In this document: positions 1 to 9,020 of the stretch, one piece after another | Layout: each line of letters begins with the position of its first letter | Numbering within the stretch: position 1 is the first letter of the stretch | Origin: a virus | Reading direction: 5' to 3' (one strand) | Virus record (IMG/VR): IMGVR_UViG_3300042564_002132 | Span: 1-25,066 of that record | Length of the DNA: 25,066 bases | Made by a program: the position numbers and the translations under genes | Notes under the pieces: model-generated | Databases searched by the model: none | Told to the model about the DNA's origin: nothing | Seen by the model: only the letters and a program-made list of their open reading frames with translations

Positions 1-723
1 AGGCACCCAGTCGTAATCCTGCGGGGGCACAGTGAAACTCAGGATGCTCTGCCGCTGAGTCATGCCGGTGAAGTCGGTAAACGCTGCCTCCGGCACCGAG
101 TACAGCTTGGGCTGGCGGGTCGGAAAGTCCGACGGCTCAAACAGATCCTTCTCACCGTTCCACGTCACCACCTGACCGTTCAGCGGCGGTAGCGTGTTGT
201 CGTAGTCCTCGGCAAGTTGGATAGCGGCGGCCGGGCCGGCGGGCCCACGCGGTGCCGCGATCTTAAAATTGAGCATCGGGTTGAGCGTGGTTCCGCTCTG
301 CTCGACCGTTGACGCTTCCTCCGGCGGTACGAGTTCCGTCGTTACGGTGATTTGTGGGGTTTCGCCCGGTACGCCGGGGCTGCCCATGGCCTTGGCTTCA
401 TAGTGGTCGCCGGTCCACACGTAGACCAGGTTGTCGATCCACCACGCCTTGCCGACGTCGCTCGTGCCGTTCAAATCGAGTGGGAGGTCGGACGGCTTGG
501 TGACGAGGACGTCGTATTGCATCTGGACGATATCGGCGGGGGTGCCCTTCTCGCCTTTGTCACCCTTCAACGCGTCGAGGCACACCACGGCGTCTTGCCC
601 GACGGCCTCCATGGTGGCAACCTGCATGGCCGGCGTATCGCCGTCGCCCACGACGCCGTACCAGTGGGTGTTGGCAAGAAACGAGCCCAGGTAAACCGGG
701 TCGCCGGGGATAGGTGCGGTCAT
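1..723 (-). CDS. Minor tail protein with collagen-like Gly-X-Y segments (partial, runs off left end)
   Basis: This is the last visible gene of the leftward tail module; 241 codons are present and no stop is reached before the window edge. The ATG overlaps the stop of the upstream gene in an ATGA junction, which fixes the start. Short Gly-X-Y runs occur near residues 54-62 (GDKGEKGTP), 114-121 (GSPGVPGE) and 160-165 (GPAGPA). Such collagen-like stretches are common in actinophage minor tail or tail-fibre proteins encoded after the tape measure, where they are thought to form trimeric rods at the tail tip. The position, fourth gene after the tape measure, agrees. Receptor binding is an inference; the C-terminal part that would carry it lies outside the window. 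Confidence 0.75.
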   Translation of the reverse strand, partial: MTAPIPGDPVYLGSFLANTHWYGVVGDGDTPAMQVATMEAVGQDAVVCLDALKGDKGEKGTPADIVQMQYDVLVTKPSDLPLDLNGTSDVGKAWWIDNLVYVWTGDHYEAKAMGSPGVPGETPQITVTTELVPPEEASTVEQSGTTLNPMLNFKIAAPRGPAGPAAAIQLAEDYDNTLPPLNGQVVTWNGEKDLFEPSDFPTRQPKLYSVPEAAFTDFTGMTQRQSILSFTVPPQDYDWVP

Positions 724-1076
724 GAAAAAGCTCCCTCAATCTTAGTGCGGACGGTCCAGGGCAGCGCGTCGTAAAGTGTTGCCGGGTCGGGGATTTCCCC
801 CACCGCGGTGATAGCGCCGGGGATGTCGGTGTCGGGGCTGTCGACGGACACCCAATCAACCATGCCAGCTATCTGGCCGGGCCCTGCCGGCATAGTGCGC
901 GGCTTAATGACGGCCCGGTCGGGTTCAACGTCGGCACCGGCGCGGGCAAGATGCCACGCAATGTGCAACGCCTTGTCGCCGACATAGAGAACTTCACCCG
1001 TCGGGCCGCGCATAAACTGCAGCGCGTCGACCAGTCGGCGCATTGCGGCCGACAGCTCCGGTTGAGTGGCGGTCAC
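720..1076 (-). CDS. Small tail-module protein of unknown function (118 aa)
   Basis: This gene lies between the Gp37-like tail protein and the collagen-like minor tail protein. It overlaps the first by a GTGA junction (GTG start at 1076) and the second by an ATGA junction, so all three are probably translationally coupled. An open frame extends further upstream into the previous gene, but that part is Arg-rich and looks like an out-of-frame shadow; the GTG at the junction is the natural start. No catalytic motif or membrane segment is visible. The first half contains an amphipathic helix-like stretch (ELSAAMRRLVDALQFM). A short protein at this place in actinophage tail operons is usually annotated as hypothetical or as a minor tail protein. 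Confidence 0.7.
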   Translation of the reverse strand: MTATQPELSAAMRRLVDALQFMRGPTGEVLYVGDKALHIAWHLARAGADVEPDRAVIKPRTMPAGPGQIAGMVDWVSVDSPDTDIPGAITAVGEIPDPATLYDALPWTVRTKIEGAFS

Positions 1077-2821
1077 TCTGCCACCGCCGCGCCACCAATG
1101 AGAGTCCCAATGGCGTTCCAGCCGTCGGCTAGGGCTTTCATGCCGGCGTCGAACGGGTCGCGTTCGCCGTCTTTGCCAATCATCATCTCTGAGGCAACGG
1201 CGCTGTCCGGGCTGTAACTCCAACGCATCCCGCGAATCTGCTCGGCGTAATAGATCGAGTCGATCTCAAAGAGGCCACGGTCACCGACCGTAAAGTCGTA
1301 TCCATAACACCAGGGCTCACCGTCGCGGGCAACCATCGTAAACGACACCTTCGGGGAGCGCTTGTACAAGCCCTGCCGCAACGTCAGAGCCGAGGAGATA
1401 ACGTATGCGGTGCCGTTGCCGTTTTCGAAACCCTCAAGCAAGGCGTAATCGTTAAGCCACACAGCGGTTCTCGGATTTGTGAACTTCTGGAACGCGATTA
1501 GGACGTTTGCCAGCTGGTCTTGATAGACCTCGTTCAGTCCAGATGTGAGCGGGATCTGCAGGTCTTGGCCGGTCCCGGTGGTAATGGTGGTGTCGATCTG
1601 TGCGAGAGCCCAGCGGACGGCAAACTGAATTCCCTGATTGAGCCACGTCGGGCTCTGCCCCCCGGTGTACACGCTCTGGGAGGTGGCGCGCTGCAACTTG
1701 TGCTCACTCTGAGTCAGGCCGGAATACTCACAGTCCCGCCAGACCAGCGACGGCTGATCTGGTGCCGCGCCCACAAGCTGCCGGAAGAACGGATCTGTTA
1801 TCCCGTCGCCGTCAGCATCCCGCGGCAACAGAACCTCAGTGATCGTGTCATCGAGGGTGGCGGATATCAGATCAAGAACGCCGTCAATGGGCGTACCGGT
1901 CATCCCAACTATTCCGCTCTTGTCTTCAAAAGCGAGAACGACGCACGCGCGGGAGGGGCGGGCCGCCTCCTCACCGATGATGGCGGCGAGCTCCGGGTGC
2001 GGGCTCGTCGTGTCCTCCGGCAGCCAGATGTAGTCCACCAGGCAGACGCCGGCATCCTCCATCAACGGCTCCGCCACGCTGTGCAAGTCGCCCCACCGGG
2101 AGGCAATCGGCACAACTCGACTCGTGTCGGTCAGCGAGTTCACAAACTGCACTTGCACCGGCCAGTGCAGCGGGCTCATGTTGCCGGCGCGGGTCGTCGC
2201 CCACTTAATCGGATCCATCAGCGATATCGGCACCGCCAGAAACGGCCAATAGTTCCGCGCCAAGTTTATAAACGTCGTAAACGCCAGACCGGACCTGAGA
2301 TTCTGCAACCAGAAAAACTGTTTAATGGGCTGAAATTCTGGCGGGCAGACGGGAGTACTAGCTATCCTGAGGTGCTTGGCGTGTTCCCTGAGCGAGATTC
2401 CCTCAAGCTCAACAGTTTTAGTGCCATCCTCATTTTTTACCGCGCGAACCGCGGTCACGCGGTAGCCGAGCCGTGTGCGCCATGTGCGGTTGTTCGGGTT
2501 GGGGTCCACGGTGATGTGGAGGTCCTCTTCGACCCTGGTTTTGTGGGCGACGAGATCGGCCAGCCAATCGGACCAGGGGAGGCTCATCGTTATCGTTGCC
2601 GAGTCGTCCATCAGCCGGCCGTACTCCGCGGAACGCTCAGAAACCACAGTTCCCAGATACGAGAACCGCTTATCCCACAGCCGGATTAGGGGGCGCTGCC
2701 GGTTCGAGTCCAGCACCAGTTGCCGGCGCGCGTCGAGTAGGCGCCACTTCGTGACCGCGTCGTTGGCCTCGGTGATGAGACGCACCTCGGGCCGAGCCGG
2801 CCGGGCGGTGAAACCACCCAT
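1073..2821 (-). CDS. Minor tail protein, ReqiPepy6 Gp37-like (582 aa)
   Basis: This large protein is the second gene downstream of the tape measure. Its size, position and general look fit the siphovirus Gp37-like tail family first described in Rhodococcus phage ReqiPepy6, but this is recognition by eye. The N-terminus (MGGFTARPARPEVRLITEAN) follows a TGATG junction with the upstream gene; an in-frame ATG 24 nt upstream lies inside the upstream gene and is less likely. The sequence is rich in beta-type stretches and Trp, as expected for a tail-tip hub protein, with segments such as LPWSDWLADLV and WLNDYALLEGFENGNGTAY. No enzymatic motif is seen. It probably sits in the tail-tip complex below the distal tail protein. 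Confidence 0.7.
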   Translation of the reverse strand: MGGFTARPARPEVRLITEANDAVTKWRLLDARRQLVLDSNRQRPLIRLWDKRFSYLGTVVSERSAEYGRLMDDSATITMSLPWSDWLADLVAHKTRVEEDLHITVDPNPNNRTWRTRLGYRVTAVRAVKNEDGTKTVELEGISLREHAKHLRIASTPVCPPEFQPIKQFFWLQNLRSGLAFTTFINLARNYWPFLAVPISLMDPIKWATTRAGNMSPLHWPVQVQFVNSLTDTSRVVPIASRWGDLHSVAEPLMEDAGVCLVDYIWLPEDTTSPHPELAAIIGEEAARPSRACVVLAFEDKSGIVGMTGTPIDGVLDLISATLDDTITEVLLPRDADGDGITDPFFRQLVGAAPDQPSLVWRDCEYSGLTQSEHKLQRATSQSVYTGGQSPTWLNQGIQFAVRWALAQIDTTITTGTGQDLQIPLTSGLNEVYQDQLANVLIAFQKFTNPRTAVWLNDYALLEGFENGNGTAYVISSALTLRQGLYKRSPKVSFTMVARDGEPWCYGYDFTVGDRGLFEIDSIYYAEQIRGMRWSYSPDSAVASEMMIGKDGERDPFDAGMKALADGWNAIGTLIGGAAVAE

Positions 2822-4005
2822 CAGGCAAAGCCCATCTTGTACCACTGCGGGACAATTGCGGTGATCTTCCCGCGCGGGTTGGTGTGCGTAACTCTAACTG
2901 TGGTGTTGGCTTTCGCCGGCAGTGGAGAGCTAAACCCGATACCGCCCGGCATGCGCCGGCCAACCGGTAACCCGCTGTCCGCGTTAGTGATATCGCCCAG
3001 CAGATAATCGAGAATTTCACTGTTGCGGATCAACTGGAAGAACGCGTTATCCGCCGGATCTGTCGACGCGGTAAGTGTTCGCTTGGCCGGGTCGGTGTCC
3101 ACCAGCACGGCGCCGTCGGACTCGAATATCTCCGGCAGCTCCACCATATGCGGGGTGATGCCGTCCTGAATGGTGACCATGCCGGCGCCCTCGACGATGT
3201 ACTTGGGCCACTGGTCCCAGTCGCCGCGGTTCGGCAAGTTCAGTACGCCGAGGTTGTTGCCGTCGGCGGTGCGGGCGTTCGCCTCGTTGTTAACCCACAG
3301 CTTGGTATACGGCCGCTTCGAGTAGAACGGGAAACTTGCGTGCAGAGTCATAGCCCAACTTTGCGCGTTGTTGCCATAGGCGACGGGGTCCAGTGCGAGC
3401 GGCTGATCATTGGCCTCACCCTGCCTAACTCGGATCCACCGCCAGCCGTGCGTTCTGGTGTACTGGCCCCAATAGCCGGCGGGGGCGCGGTGATTCTCCG
3501 GCCAATCGCTCCACCATTTTTCCTCCAACATGCGGTAGGCGAACTCGTTATCGGGGAACCGTTTACGCGCCAGCAGGTTTACGTGCGGGGCGAGAATCAC
3601 GCCCAGCTGAAACACGCGTTTGCGGTAGTCGGTGCGCTCGAGCTCTTCGCCCAGAGCGTACGAGCCGGACGTGTACCGCTGCTCGAAGGGCATATGCATT
3701 GAACCGCTGAGGTTTTCGGCGAGGACTACACCCTCTTTGCCGGCCCAGTCACCGGCCAGATTCCACAGCCTATTACCGTCCGGGGAGACGTAGACGACCT
3801 TCGTCTTCCGGGCCCGTAACTGCCGGCCCCAGGGTCCGAGGTCGTTCCACGAGGTGTACCGCTGCCAGCCGGGGTGACGATCAGACACCGGCTGATAGAT
3901 AACCGAGCCGTCGGGGCGGGTCCACTCGTCGATACCGAGCGTTACCTCTTGGCGGGTATCAAACCGCGACCACTGATCAAACCGGAGCTTATCTTCGCGG
4001 CTCAT
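2821..4005 (-). CDS. Minor tail protein, probable distal tail/tail-tip component (394 aa)
   Basis: This is the first gene after the tape measure and overlaps it by an ATGA junction (ATG at 4005). In siphophages this slot normally encodes the distal tail (Dit-like) protein that joins the tail tube to the tip. The protein is rich in Trp, Tyr and Arg (for example WKYIVEGAG-type beta segments and RTHGWRWIRVRQG), contains the GDWDQWPKYIVEG stretch often seen in actinophage proteins at this position, and lacks any signal peptide or membrane segment. The Dit-like role rests on position and size, not on a recognised domain; it could equally be named simply a minor tail protein. Confidence 0.7.
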   Translation of the reverse strand: MSREDKLRFDQWSRFDTRQEVTLGIDEWTRPDGSVIYQPVSDRHPGWQRYTSWNDLGPWGRQLRARKTKVVYVSPDGNRLWNLAGDWAGKEGVVLAENLSGSMHMPFEQRYTSGSYALGEELERTDYRKRVFQLGVILAPHVNLLARKRFPDNEFAYRMLEEKWWSDWPENHRAPAGYWGQYTRTHGWRWIRVRQGEANDQPLALDPVAYGNNAQSWAMTLHASFPFYSKRPYTKLWVNNEANARTADGNNLGVLNLPNRGDWDQWPKYIVEGAGMVTIQDGITPHMVELPEIFESDGAVLVDTDPAKRTLTASTDPADNAFFQLIRNSEILDYLLGDITNADSGLPVGRRMPGGIGFSSPLPAKANTTVRVTHTNPRGKITAIVPQWYKMGFA

Positions 4006-7000
4006 CCTGGCCTAACCGTTGAAATGTGTTGGCGGTACGCCTGGTTTTGTTTTGCGTCCACACGTTGTGTGAACTGTCGCGGGTCCATCCCCACGTTTCC
4101 GTTGACGACAACGGACGGGCCCGCGGGCTGTCCGCCGCCCTGGTGCGGTGCATCCGGCATCCGCGCCGGCTCAATCGAGCCACCCGGCAAGGGCTTAAGG
4201 AAGTCGGCGATATTCGGTAAGCCGATACCGCCCAGAGCGCCGCCGGCCATTCCGCCGCCAACACTGGTTGCGCCGTCCTCCTGGCCGCCACCCATAAAGC
4301 CTTTAAGCAGTCCGCCACCCCAGTTGGCCAGAGCCATACCAGATTTCACGTTCGACCACTCAAACGGGTTGCTAAAAACGGAACCGTCGAGGCCGATAGC
4401 CTCGAGCATCCCGCTAACGAACGACTGGCCCAGCGACGAGCCTTCCGAGCCGCCGATGTCGGCCTGCTCAGCCTCGGTGGCGTTCGCATCGGTGAGCGCC
4501 TGCTCGGCAGCGGTCCTACCATCCATAGCGGCTGTAAGGTCGTCGCCACTCTGCGCGAGGGTCTCCCACGTCGCGTTAACGTCCCGGTAGTAACGCTGCG
4601 TCAGCCCCGGATCCATCGCGCCAGTGCCACCCACACCGCCGGCCGCCGCGGACTCGGCGCTACCCCAGTTAAAGGGGGTGCCATCCGGGAGGGTCGCCTG
4701 CATGTGAGTGTCGTTGAATGCGACGTTAAACGCGCCGTCTTTAAGTCCGGACTTGAAGCCACGCGAGGTCAGCCACTCGGCGGCGTTGCCGGTAGCCATG
4801 GATCGGCCGGCCGTCGGCATACCGTCCATGATGTTTACGAGGTCTTCAACGGCACTTGAGCAGTCGCCCAGACCCTTGGTGAGGTCGGCGGCCTGCGTCT
4901 GCGAGTAGGTGCCCGCGGGAACCCGCGACAGCAACGCGGCGTCGAACCCGCCGGCCATGGAGACAGGGAGCGGTGAACCGCTGGTGTATCGCGACGAGCT
5001 CGACGACACCAGGGCGGACCGCAACTGCTCCAGCGCGGAAACAATCGGCGCCGTGACAGCGGTACTTAGGCTGGTGATTAGGTCCCCGCCGCCGCCACCG
5101 ACGTTGACCGTTCCACCACTAGCACCCGTTGGAGCGGACAAGGTCAGACCGAACAACCGCGCCACCTCGGCGAGAATCTCAGTAGACCGGCCACGCTTAC
5201 CGGGGGCAAGCGGGATGTATGCTTCGCCGCCGGTCTCCTGCTCGGCAAAGACAGTACCGGCGCCCACGCCGTCATAGATATCGGCTTGCTCGGGTTTGTC
5301 GATCATCCGCATACCGCTACCGGGGACGATAGCGCCCTCCGCGCGGGGGGTAACCGGGCCGCGACCGAAAGCGCCGGCTAGGTCGTTGCGGAACTGCTGT
5401 TGTATCGCCGGGTCGTTGACGATGCCTTCGCCGTACTTGGCAATAACGCTGATACTGGCGACGCGCTCTTTGTTCGCGGCGGCGTCAATCTCAGCGCCGG
5501 CCTGCTCCGCGCCCTCCTGCTCAACGATGATCAGCTTGCCGTTGTCCTCGCGGACCAGGACGCCAATGGCGGCCAGCGCGTCGGTGACCTCTTTGGAATT
5601 CGGGGCGTTAATCCCAATTTCTTTAGTGTCGGGGATAACCTCGACGTCGGCTTTCAACTTCTGCAAAGTCTCTAAAACAAGCTGACCGTTAGGCGTATCA
5701 ACCTTAATGGGAACATCTTTGGGGACCGCCTCGAACGCGACCCGGACCTTCGACGCGAAACTCTCCAACTGTTCCGCGGACTGCTTGGTGCCGTCGCCCA
5801 TGCGGGACAGCACCGGGGCGGCCGTGGCCGCGGACTCCGACGCCTCCACGATCGCCGCGCGGGTTTCGCGTAGCTTCGTTGCGGCCAACTGGCCGGCCTC
5901 GCCCTGATTCTGCAGAGAAGTAACGAGCGCGTCGAACTGCGCCTGGTCGCCCTTAATCTGATCAGTGAGCGCGCCCTCATCGGGAACTAGAGTTTTGATT
6001 GCGGCTGCGGCATCGGCGCGGAGTTTCGCCGACGCCTCCATCGCCTCAGCTTTGGTGGTGCGGGACCAGTCGGTTAGACCGCCGAGCAGTGAACCGCCCT
6101 CGTCGCGGAAGTTATCGAGGAACGACGGCGCCGCCGTCGGCGTCCCCAACTCCTCGACAGCCTCTTTGACGCGGTTGCGGGCCTCGGCGTTAGTAACCTC
6201 ATCCCACGCGCCGGCGGTGCCCAGCAGTGCCGTGGTCAGGTCGCGCTGCGACGTGGCCTCTTCTTCGACCGTCGCTTTGTGAGTCGCCGCCGCCGCGGTC
6301 GCCTCGGCGTTCTTGCTCGCAATGTAACCAAACGCGGCGGCACCACCGGCCAGAGCGATACCGAGCGGGCCGCCGAGAGCGCCCACCAGGTTACCTATTC
6401 CGGTCTTCATGGCGCCGAAACCGTTGGTGGCGACCCCCTTGGCGCCGTCGCGGAGCAACGTCAGCCGGGCCTCAGTCTTCGACAGTTCAGGGCGGCTCTG
6501 CTGCAAGTAGCCAACCATCGTTTTCCACGAGTCGGCCATATTCGCGACGCCACCTTTGACGCCTTTTGCCTTCGTCGTGAGGTTGCCCAGCGCCGTGGTA
6601 ACCGGGGACAGCGCCGCCGGTAAAAACTTGAACCCCGCGAACGCGGCAACAAAAGTGGTAACCAGCGTCTGGTTGTCGCGCATAAAGTCGCCGACGCTGC
6701 GAAGTAGTGGCGCGAGGATCTTCAACGCGGCCGCGGCCGCCTCGAGGGCGGTGGTGAACACACCCCACGCGGCGCCGCCGATAGTGCCGGCAGCCTTACC
6801 CAAAGAAACCGCAATGTCGCCGAGCCCCGGCGCCGCCTCCTTGACCGCGTCGGCGATCTTCTGGAACGTCGACGAATCGCCCGCATTGCCGAGGCTGTTA
6901 AGTCCCGCCGTTACGGTGTCGGCCAAACCTTCTAGCGGACCGTCCACGAGGTCATAAGCCTGCAGCTGCACACCCTCAAGCGCGCCCTTGACGCGCTCCC

Positions 7001-8177
7001 ACGCGCCCGGCAAACCTTTAGTCTTAGCGGCGGAAACCTCGGCCGCGCCGCCCACCCGTTGAACCTCAGCGGATAGCGCGTCGAACGACTCCGCGCCGCC
7101 GTTGGCCGCAATCATCGCGGCCCGCATAGCATCTGAGCCGAACAGAACCGCCGTGGCCGACTGGAACTGCTCCTCGCTCATATTCTTTGAAGCTTTAGCT
7201 ACCTGCTTCATCATCTCGGGGTAGCCGACAAACTGCTCGTTAGCGTCGTACAGCTCGAGGCCGAGCGCTTTAATAGCACCCTGCGCGGGGTTTCCCTTGT
7301 CTGTGATGGCCTGCAGCGAGGTCTTCATCATCGTTCCGGCGTCGGAACCCTTGACGCCCATCTTCGCGAACATCGCCAAAGAGGTGACGGTGTCCTCGAT
7401 TGGAACCCCGAACCCGGCCGCAACCGAGCCGGCCTGCGCGAGACCCTGAGCAAAGTCTGTTATCTCACCGCTGGACGCGTTAGCCGCATTAGCCAGCAGG
7501 TCGGCGACCCGGTTGGCCTGGTCCGCACCGAGCTGGAAAGTGTTTAACGCGTCGGCCTGAATGGTGGCGGCCTGCTGAGCAGACACACCCGCCGCCGTGG
7601 CAAGTTGCAGTGTGCCCTTCGACGCGGTCATCGACTCTTGAAGAGTCAAACCGCCCTTAGCTAGTTCCGTCATCGCCGCGGCGGCGTCGTTGACCGACAC
7701 CGCGGGCAGGCTTGCATCCTGGCCGAGTTTCCGCGCCATGTCCCCCGCGCGGGCCATCTCATCGGCGCCCGCACGCGTCACCGACTGCAGGGTGTTCATG
7801 TTGTTGGTGTAATCCATACCAACATTCATGACTTCTTTAAACTGGCTTACGAGCGTCGACGCCACCCCGGCGGCACCCAGCGCGGCAAGCCCCGCCTTAG
7901 CGCCGGACGAGAACTTAGACCCGAACTCCTGGCCGGCCGACGCGGCCTTGGCCGTCATGCGTGATGTATCGACGTCCGGGGAGGATTTCGCCGCACTGGT
8001 GAACAGTTGGCGGAAACGGGAGCCCGCGGTCCGCGCCTTGCCGGACATTTTTGTGGCGTCGACGTCGGGCGCGATCTTCGCCGACTTCTCGGCGTTCTTG
8101 ACCGCCTTGCGGATATCGGTCTCGACGTCTCGGGTTGATACCGTCAGGCTGATCCACGCACTACCCAGTTCTGGCAT
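4002..8177 (-). CDS. Tail tape measure protein with C-terminal NlpC/P60-like segment (1391 aa)
   Basis: This is the longest gene in the window and follows the two tail assembly chaperones, the canonical place for the tape measure. The protein spans the tail lumen, sets tail length and is ejected ahead of the DNA. A TP901-type core rich in Ala and Gly covers roughly residues 90-420, hydrophobic segments lie near 505-520 and 595-620, and two 28-residue tandem units (PDVD...) start at residues 37 and 67. Near the C-terminus, Cys1106 in a GDCSSAVEDLV context and His1158 in HMQATLPDGTPFNWG resemble the Cys/His pair of NlpC/P60 peptidases found in some mycobacteriophage tape measures. That suggests local peptidoglycan cleavage during DNA entry, although peptidase activity is inferred. 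Using the usual 0.15 nm per residue, the tail would be about 0.2 micrometre long. Confidence 0.93.
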   Translation of the reverse strand: MPELGSAWISLTVSTRDVETDIRKAVKNAEKSAKIAPDVDATKMSGKARTAGSRFRQLFTSAAKSSPDVDTSRMTAKAASAGQEFGSKFSSGAKAGLAALGAAGVASTLVSQFKEVMNVGMDYTNNMNTLQSVTRAGADEMARAGDMARKLGQDASLPAVSVNDAAAAMTELAKGGLTLQESMTASKGTLQLATAAGVSAQQAATIQADALNTFQLGADQANRVADLLANAANASSGEITDFAQGLAQAGSVAAGFGVPIEDTVTSLAMFAKMGVKGSDAGTMMKTSLQAITDKGNPAQGAIKALGLELYDANEQFVGYPEMMKQVAKASKNMSEEQFQSATAVLFGSDAMRAAMIAANGGAESFDALSAEVQRVGGAAEVSAAKTKGLPGAWERVKGALEGVQLQAYDLVDGPLEGLADTVTAGLNSLGNAGDSSTFQKIADAVKEAAPGLGDIAVSLGKAAGTIGGAAWGVFTTALEAAAAALKILAPLLRSVGDFMRDNQTLVTTFVAAFAGFKFLPAALSPVTTALGNLTTKAKGVKGGVANMADSWKTMVGYLQQSRPELSKTEARLTLLRDGAKGVATNGFGAMKTGIGNLVGALGGPLGIALAGGAAAFGYIASKNAEATAAAATHKATVEEEATSQRDLTTALLGTAGAWDEVTNAEARNRVKEAVEELGTPTAAPSFLDNFRDEGGSLLGGLTDWSRTTKAEAMEASAKLRADAAAAIKTLVPDEGALTDQIKGDQAQFDALVTSLQNQGEAGQLAATKLRETRAAIVEASESAATAAPVLSRMGDGTKQSAEQLESFASKVRVAFEAVPKDVPIKVDTPNGQLVLETLQKLKADVEVIPDTKEIGINAPNSKEVTDALAAIGVLVREDNGKLIIVEQEGAEQAGAEIDAAANKERVASISVIAKYGEGIVNDPAIQQQFRNDLAGAFGRGPVTPRAEGAIVPGSGMRMIDKPEQADIYDGVGAGTVFAEQETGGEAYIPLAPGKRGRSTEILAEVARLFGLTLSAPTGASGGTVNVGGGGGDLITSLSTAVTAPIVSALEQLRSALVSSSSSRYTSGSPLPVSMAGGFDAALLSRVPAGTYSQTQAADLTKGLGDCSSAVEDLVNIMDGMPTAGRSMATGNAAEWLTSRGFKSGLKDGAFNVAFNDTHMQATLPDGTPFNWGSAESAAAGGVGGTGAMDPGLTQRYYRDVNATWETLAQSGDDLTAAMDGRTAAEQALTDANATEAEQADIGGSEGSSLGQSFVSGMLEAIGLDGSVFSNPFEWSNVKSGMALANWGGGLLKGFMGGGQEDGATSVGGGMAGGALGGIGLPNIADFLKPLPGGSIEPARMPDAPHQGGGQPAGPSVVVNGNVGMDPRQFTQRVDAKQNQAYRQHISTVRPG

Positions 8178-8186
8178 ATTGGCGAA

Positions 8187-8989
8187 TCACCCCTCCCTAA
8201 ACAACGCGATAACTTCCGGCGCGATTTCGATATCGTCCGCCGTGGCGGTCTCCCACGTGGGGCCGTCGTACACCTCGGGCAACTCCAACCCCGGCCGAGC
8301 GATCTGATCCGGGAACGGAATATCCTTGCCGCCCTTGAAATGTAGAGCGGTGTAACGCCATCCGAGTTTTCTGGCCTCGTACAACTGCTCCGCGGCGAGG
8401 TGGTCGCCGATGGTCCAGCCCTCGTTGCGCTTGTGATAGATAGCGGTGCCGGGCGGCGCCGCTGTGATGTAGCACCACAGCCCGCGCCAGCCCAACTCGT
8501 CAAATGTGAGACGGTCCGTAAGCAGGTCCCGCGTTACAGCGTCGGCCAGTTCACCCGTAGCGGTGCGAACCAGCCAGGCTATTCCCCCGAGGTTAACCCT
8601 TCGGTGCCCGCCTTGGCCCACGCCGAGAACAAGTCGCTCAGCGGGTCGCCCTCGGTATCGTCGAGCCCCTCGAGCACGCGGCGGGCGGCCGGGCACGAGC
8701 CACGGTCCAACGCCGAGAATTCCAGGTCCACATCCGACGTGGCGTTACGGACCTTATACAGCCACGTTTTGCTGTAGATGGTGCCAAACGGCTTGAGCCC
8801 CACCACGGTTCCGTCGGGGAAGGTGTGCAGGTACACCGGCCCGCCGTCGTACTCAGCGGACCAGTCGTAGTCCTCGTCGCCCGGCTTCGGTTTCGGCGCC
8901 GGCTTGGCCGGCTTCTCCACCACGGGCGCGGGGGTCTCAGTCTCCGGCGCGGTGTCGACCACGTCGGCAGTCTCGGTCTTCTTAGTCAT
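8187..8989 (-). CDS. Tail assembly chaperone, frameshifted long form (G-T type, about 267 aa)
   Basis: The longer of two tail assembly chaperone products is made when ribosomes slip by -1 near the end of the short form and continue in the frame that closes at 8187. The downstream frame reads on with IAWLVRTATGELADAVTRDLL and ends FREG, just before the tape measure start at 8177. It has no convincing start of its own: the open frame upstream of the slip site is an Arg-rich shadow of the short form. As with lambda G/G-T, the two proteins bind the tape measure and recruit major tail subunits, then are absent from the mature tail. Listed coordinates cover both frames; the join is at the slippery site at 8582-8588. 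Confidence 0.8.
8579..8989 (-). CDS. Tail assembly chaperone, short form (G type, 136 aa)
   Basis: This gene sits between the major tail protein and the tape measure, the invariant position of lambda G-like chaperones. The N-terminal 40 residues are rich in Thr, Glu, Pro and Lys and are probably disordered (for example KPAKPAPKPKPGDEDYDW). The rest (GGPVYLHTFPDGTVVGLKPFG...) is acidic and ordered-looking. The ATG is preceded by a good GAGGTGGAC ribosome site. The frame ends in TAG right after the slippery sequence, so most ribosomes would make this form and a minority the long form. The role is in tail tube assembly around the tape measure. Confidence 0.85.
   Translation of the reverse strand: MTKKTETADVVDTAPETETPAPVVEKPAKPAPKPKPGDEDYDWSAEYDGGPVYLHTFPDGTVVGLKPFGTIYSKTWLYKVRNATSDVDLEFSALDRGSCPAARRVLEGLDDTEGDPLSDLFSAWAKAGTEGLTSGE
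8582..8588 (-). other. Programmed -1 ribosomal frameshift site (GGGGGAA)
   Basis: On the minus strand the short chaperone reads TCG GGG GAA TAG; one base back the frame is CTC GGG GGA ATA GCC and stays open for 131 more residues. The heptamer G GGG GAA allows perfect re-pairing in the P site and a single wobble in the A site, the usual form for actinophage chaperone genes. The zero-frame stop comes directly after the heptamer. Confidence 0.72.
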
Positions 8990-8993
8990 AGTC

Positions 8994-9013
8994 CACCTCG
9001 GCTCACCTCGGCT
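8994..9013. repeat. Tandem 10-bp repeat that duplicates the ribosome-binding region of the chaperone gene
   Basis: CACCTCGGCT occurs twice back to back. Read on the minus strand this is AGCCGAGGTG twice, so a GAGGTG Shine-Dalgarno-like core is present in two copies 10 nt apart. The copy nearer the chaperone ATG (8989) is the functional one by spacing. Confidence 0.7.
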
Positions 9014-9020
9014 GGTTGAA

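Noticed and set aside
1520-2689. 389-codon open frame on the plus strand opposite the Gp37-like gene
   Set aside because: It is the antisense shadow of a real gene in G+C-rich DNA; the product is His/Arg/Gly-rich with no recognisable domain and no ribosome site.
5668-5680. TCTCTAAAACAAG inside the tape measure gene as another CTAAAACAG element
   Set aside because: It lacks the final CAG match, is inside a coding region and points against transcription.
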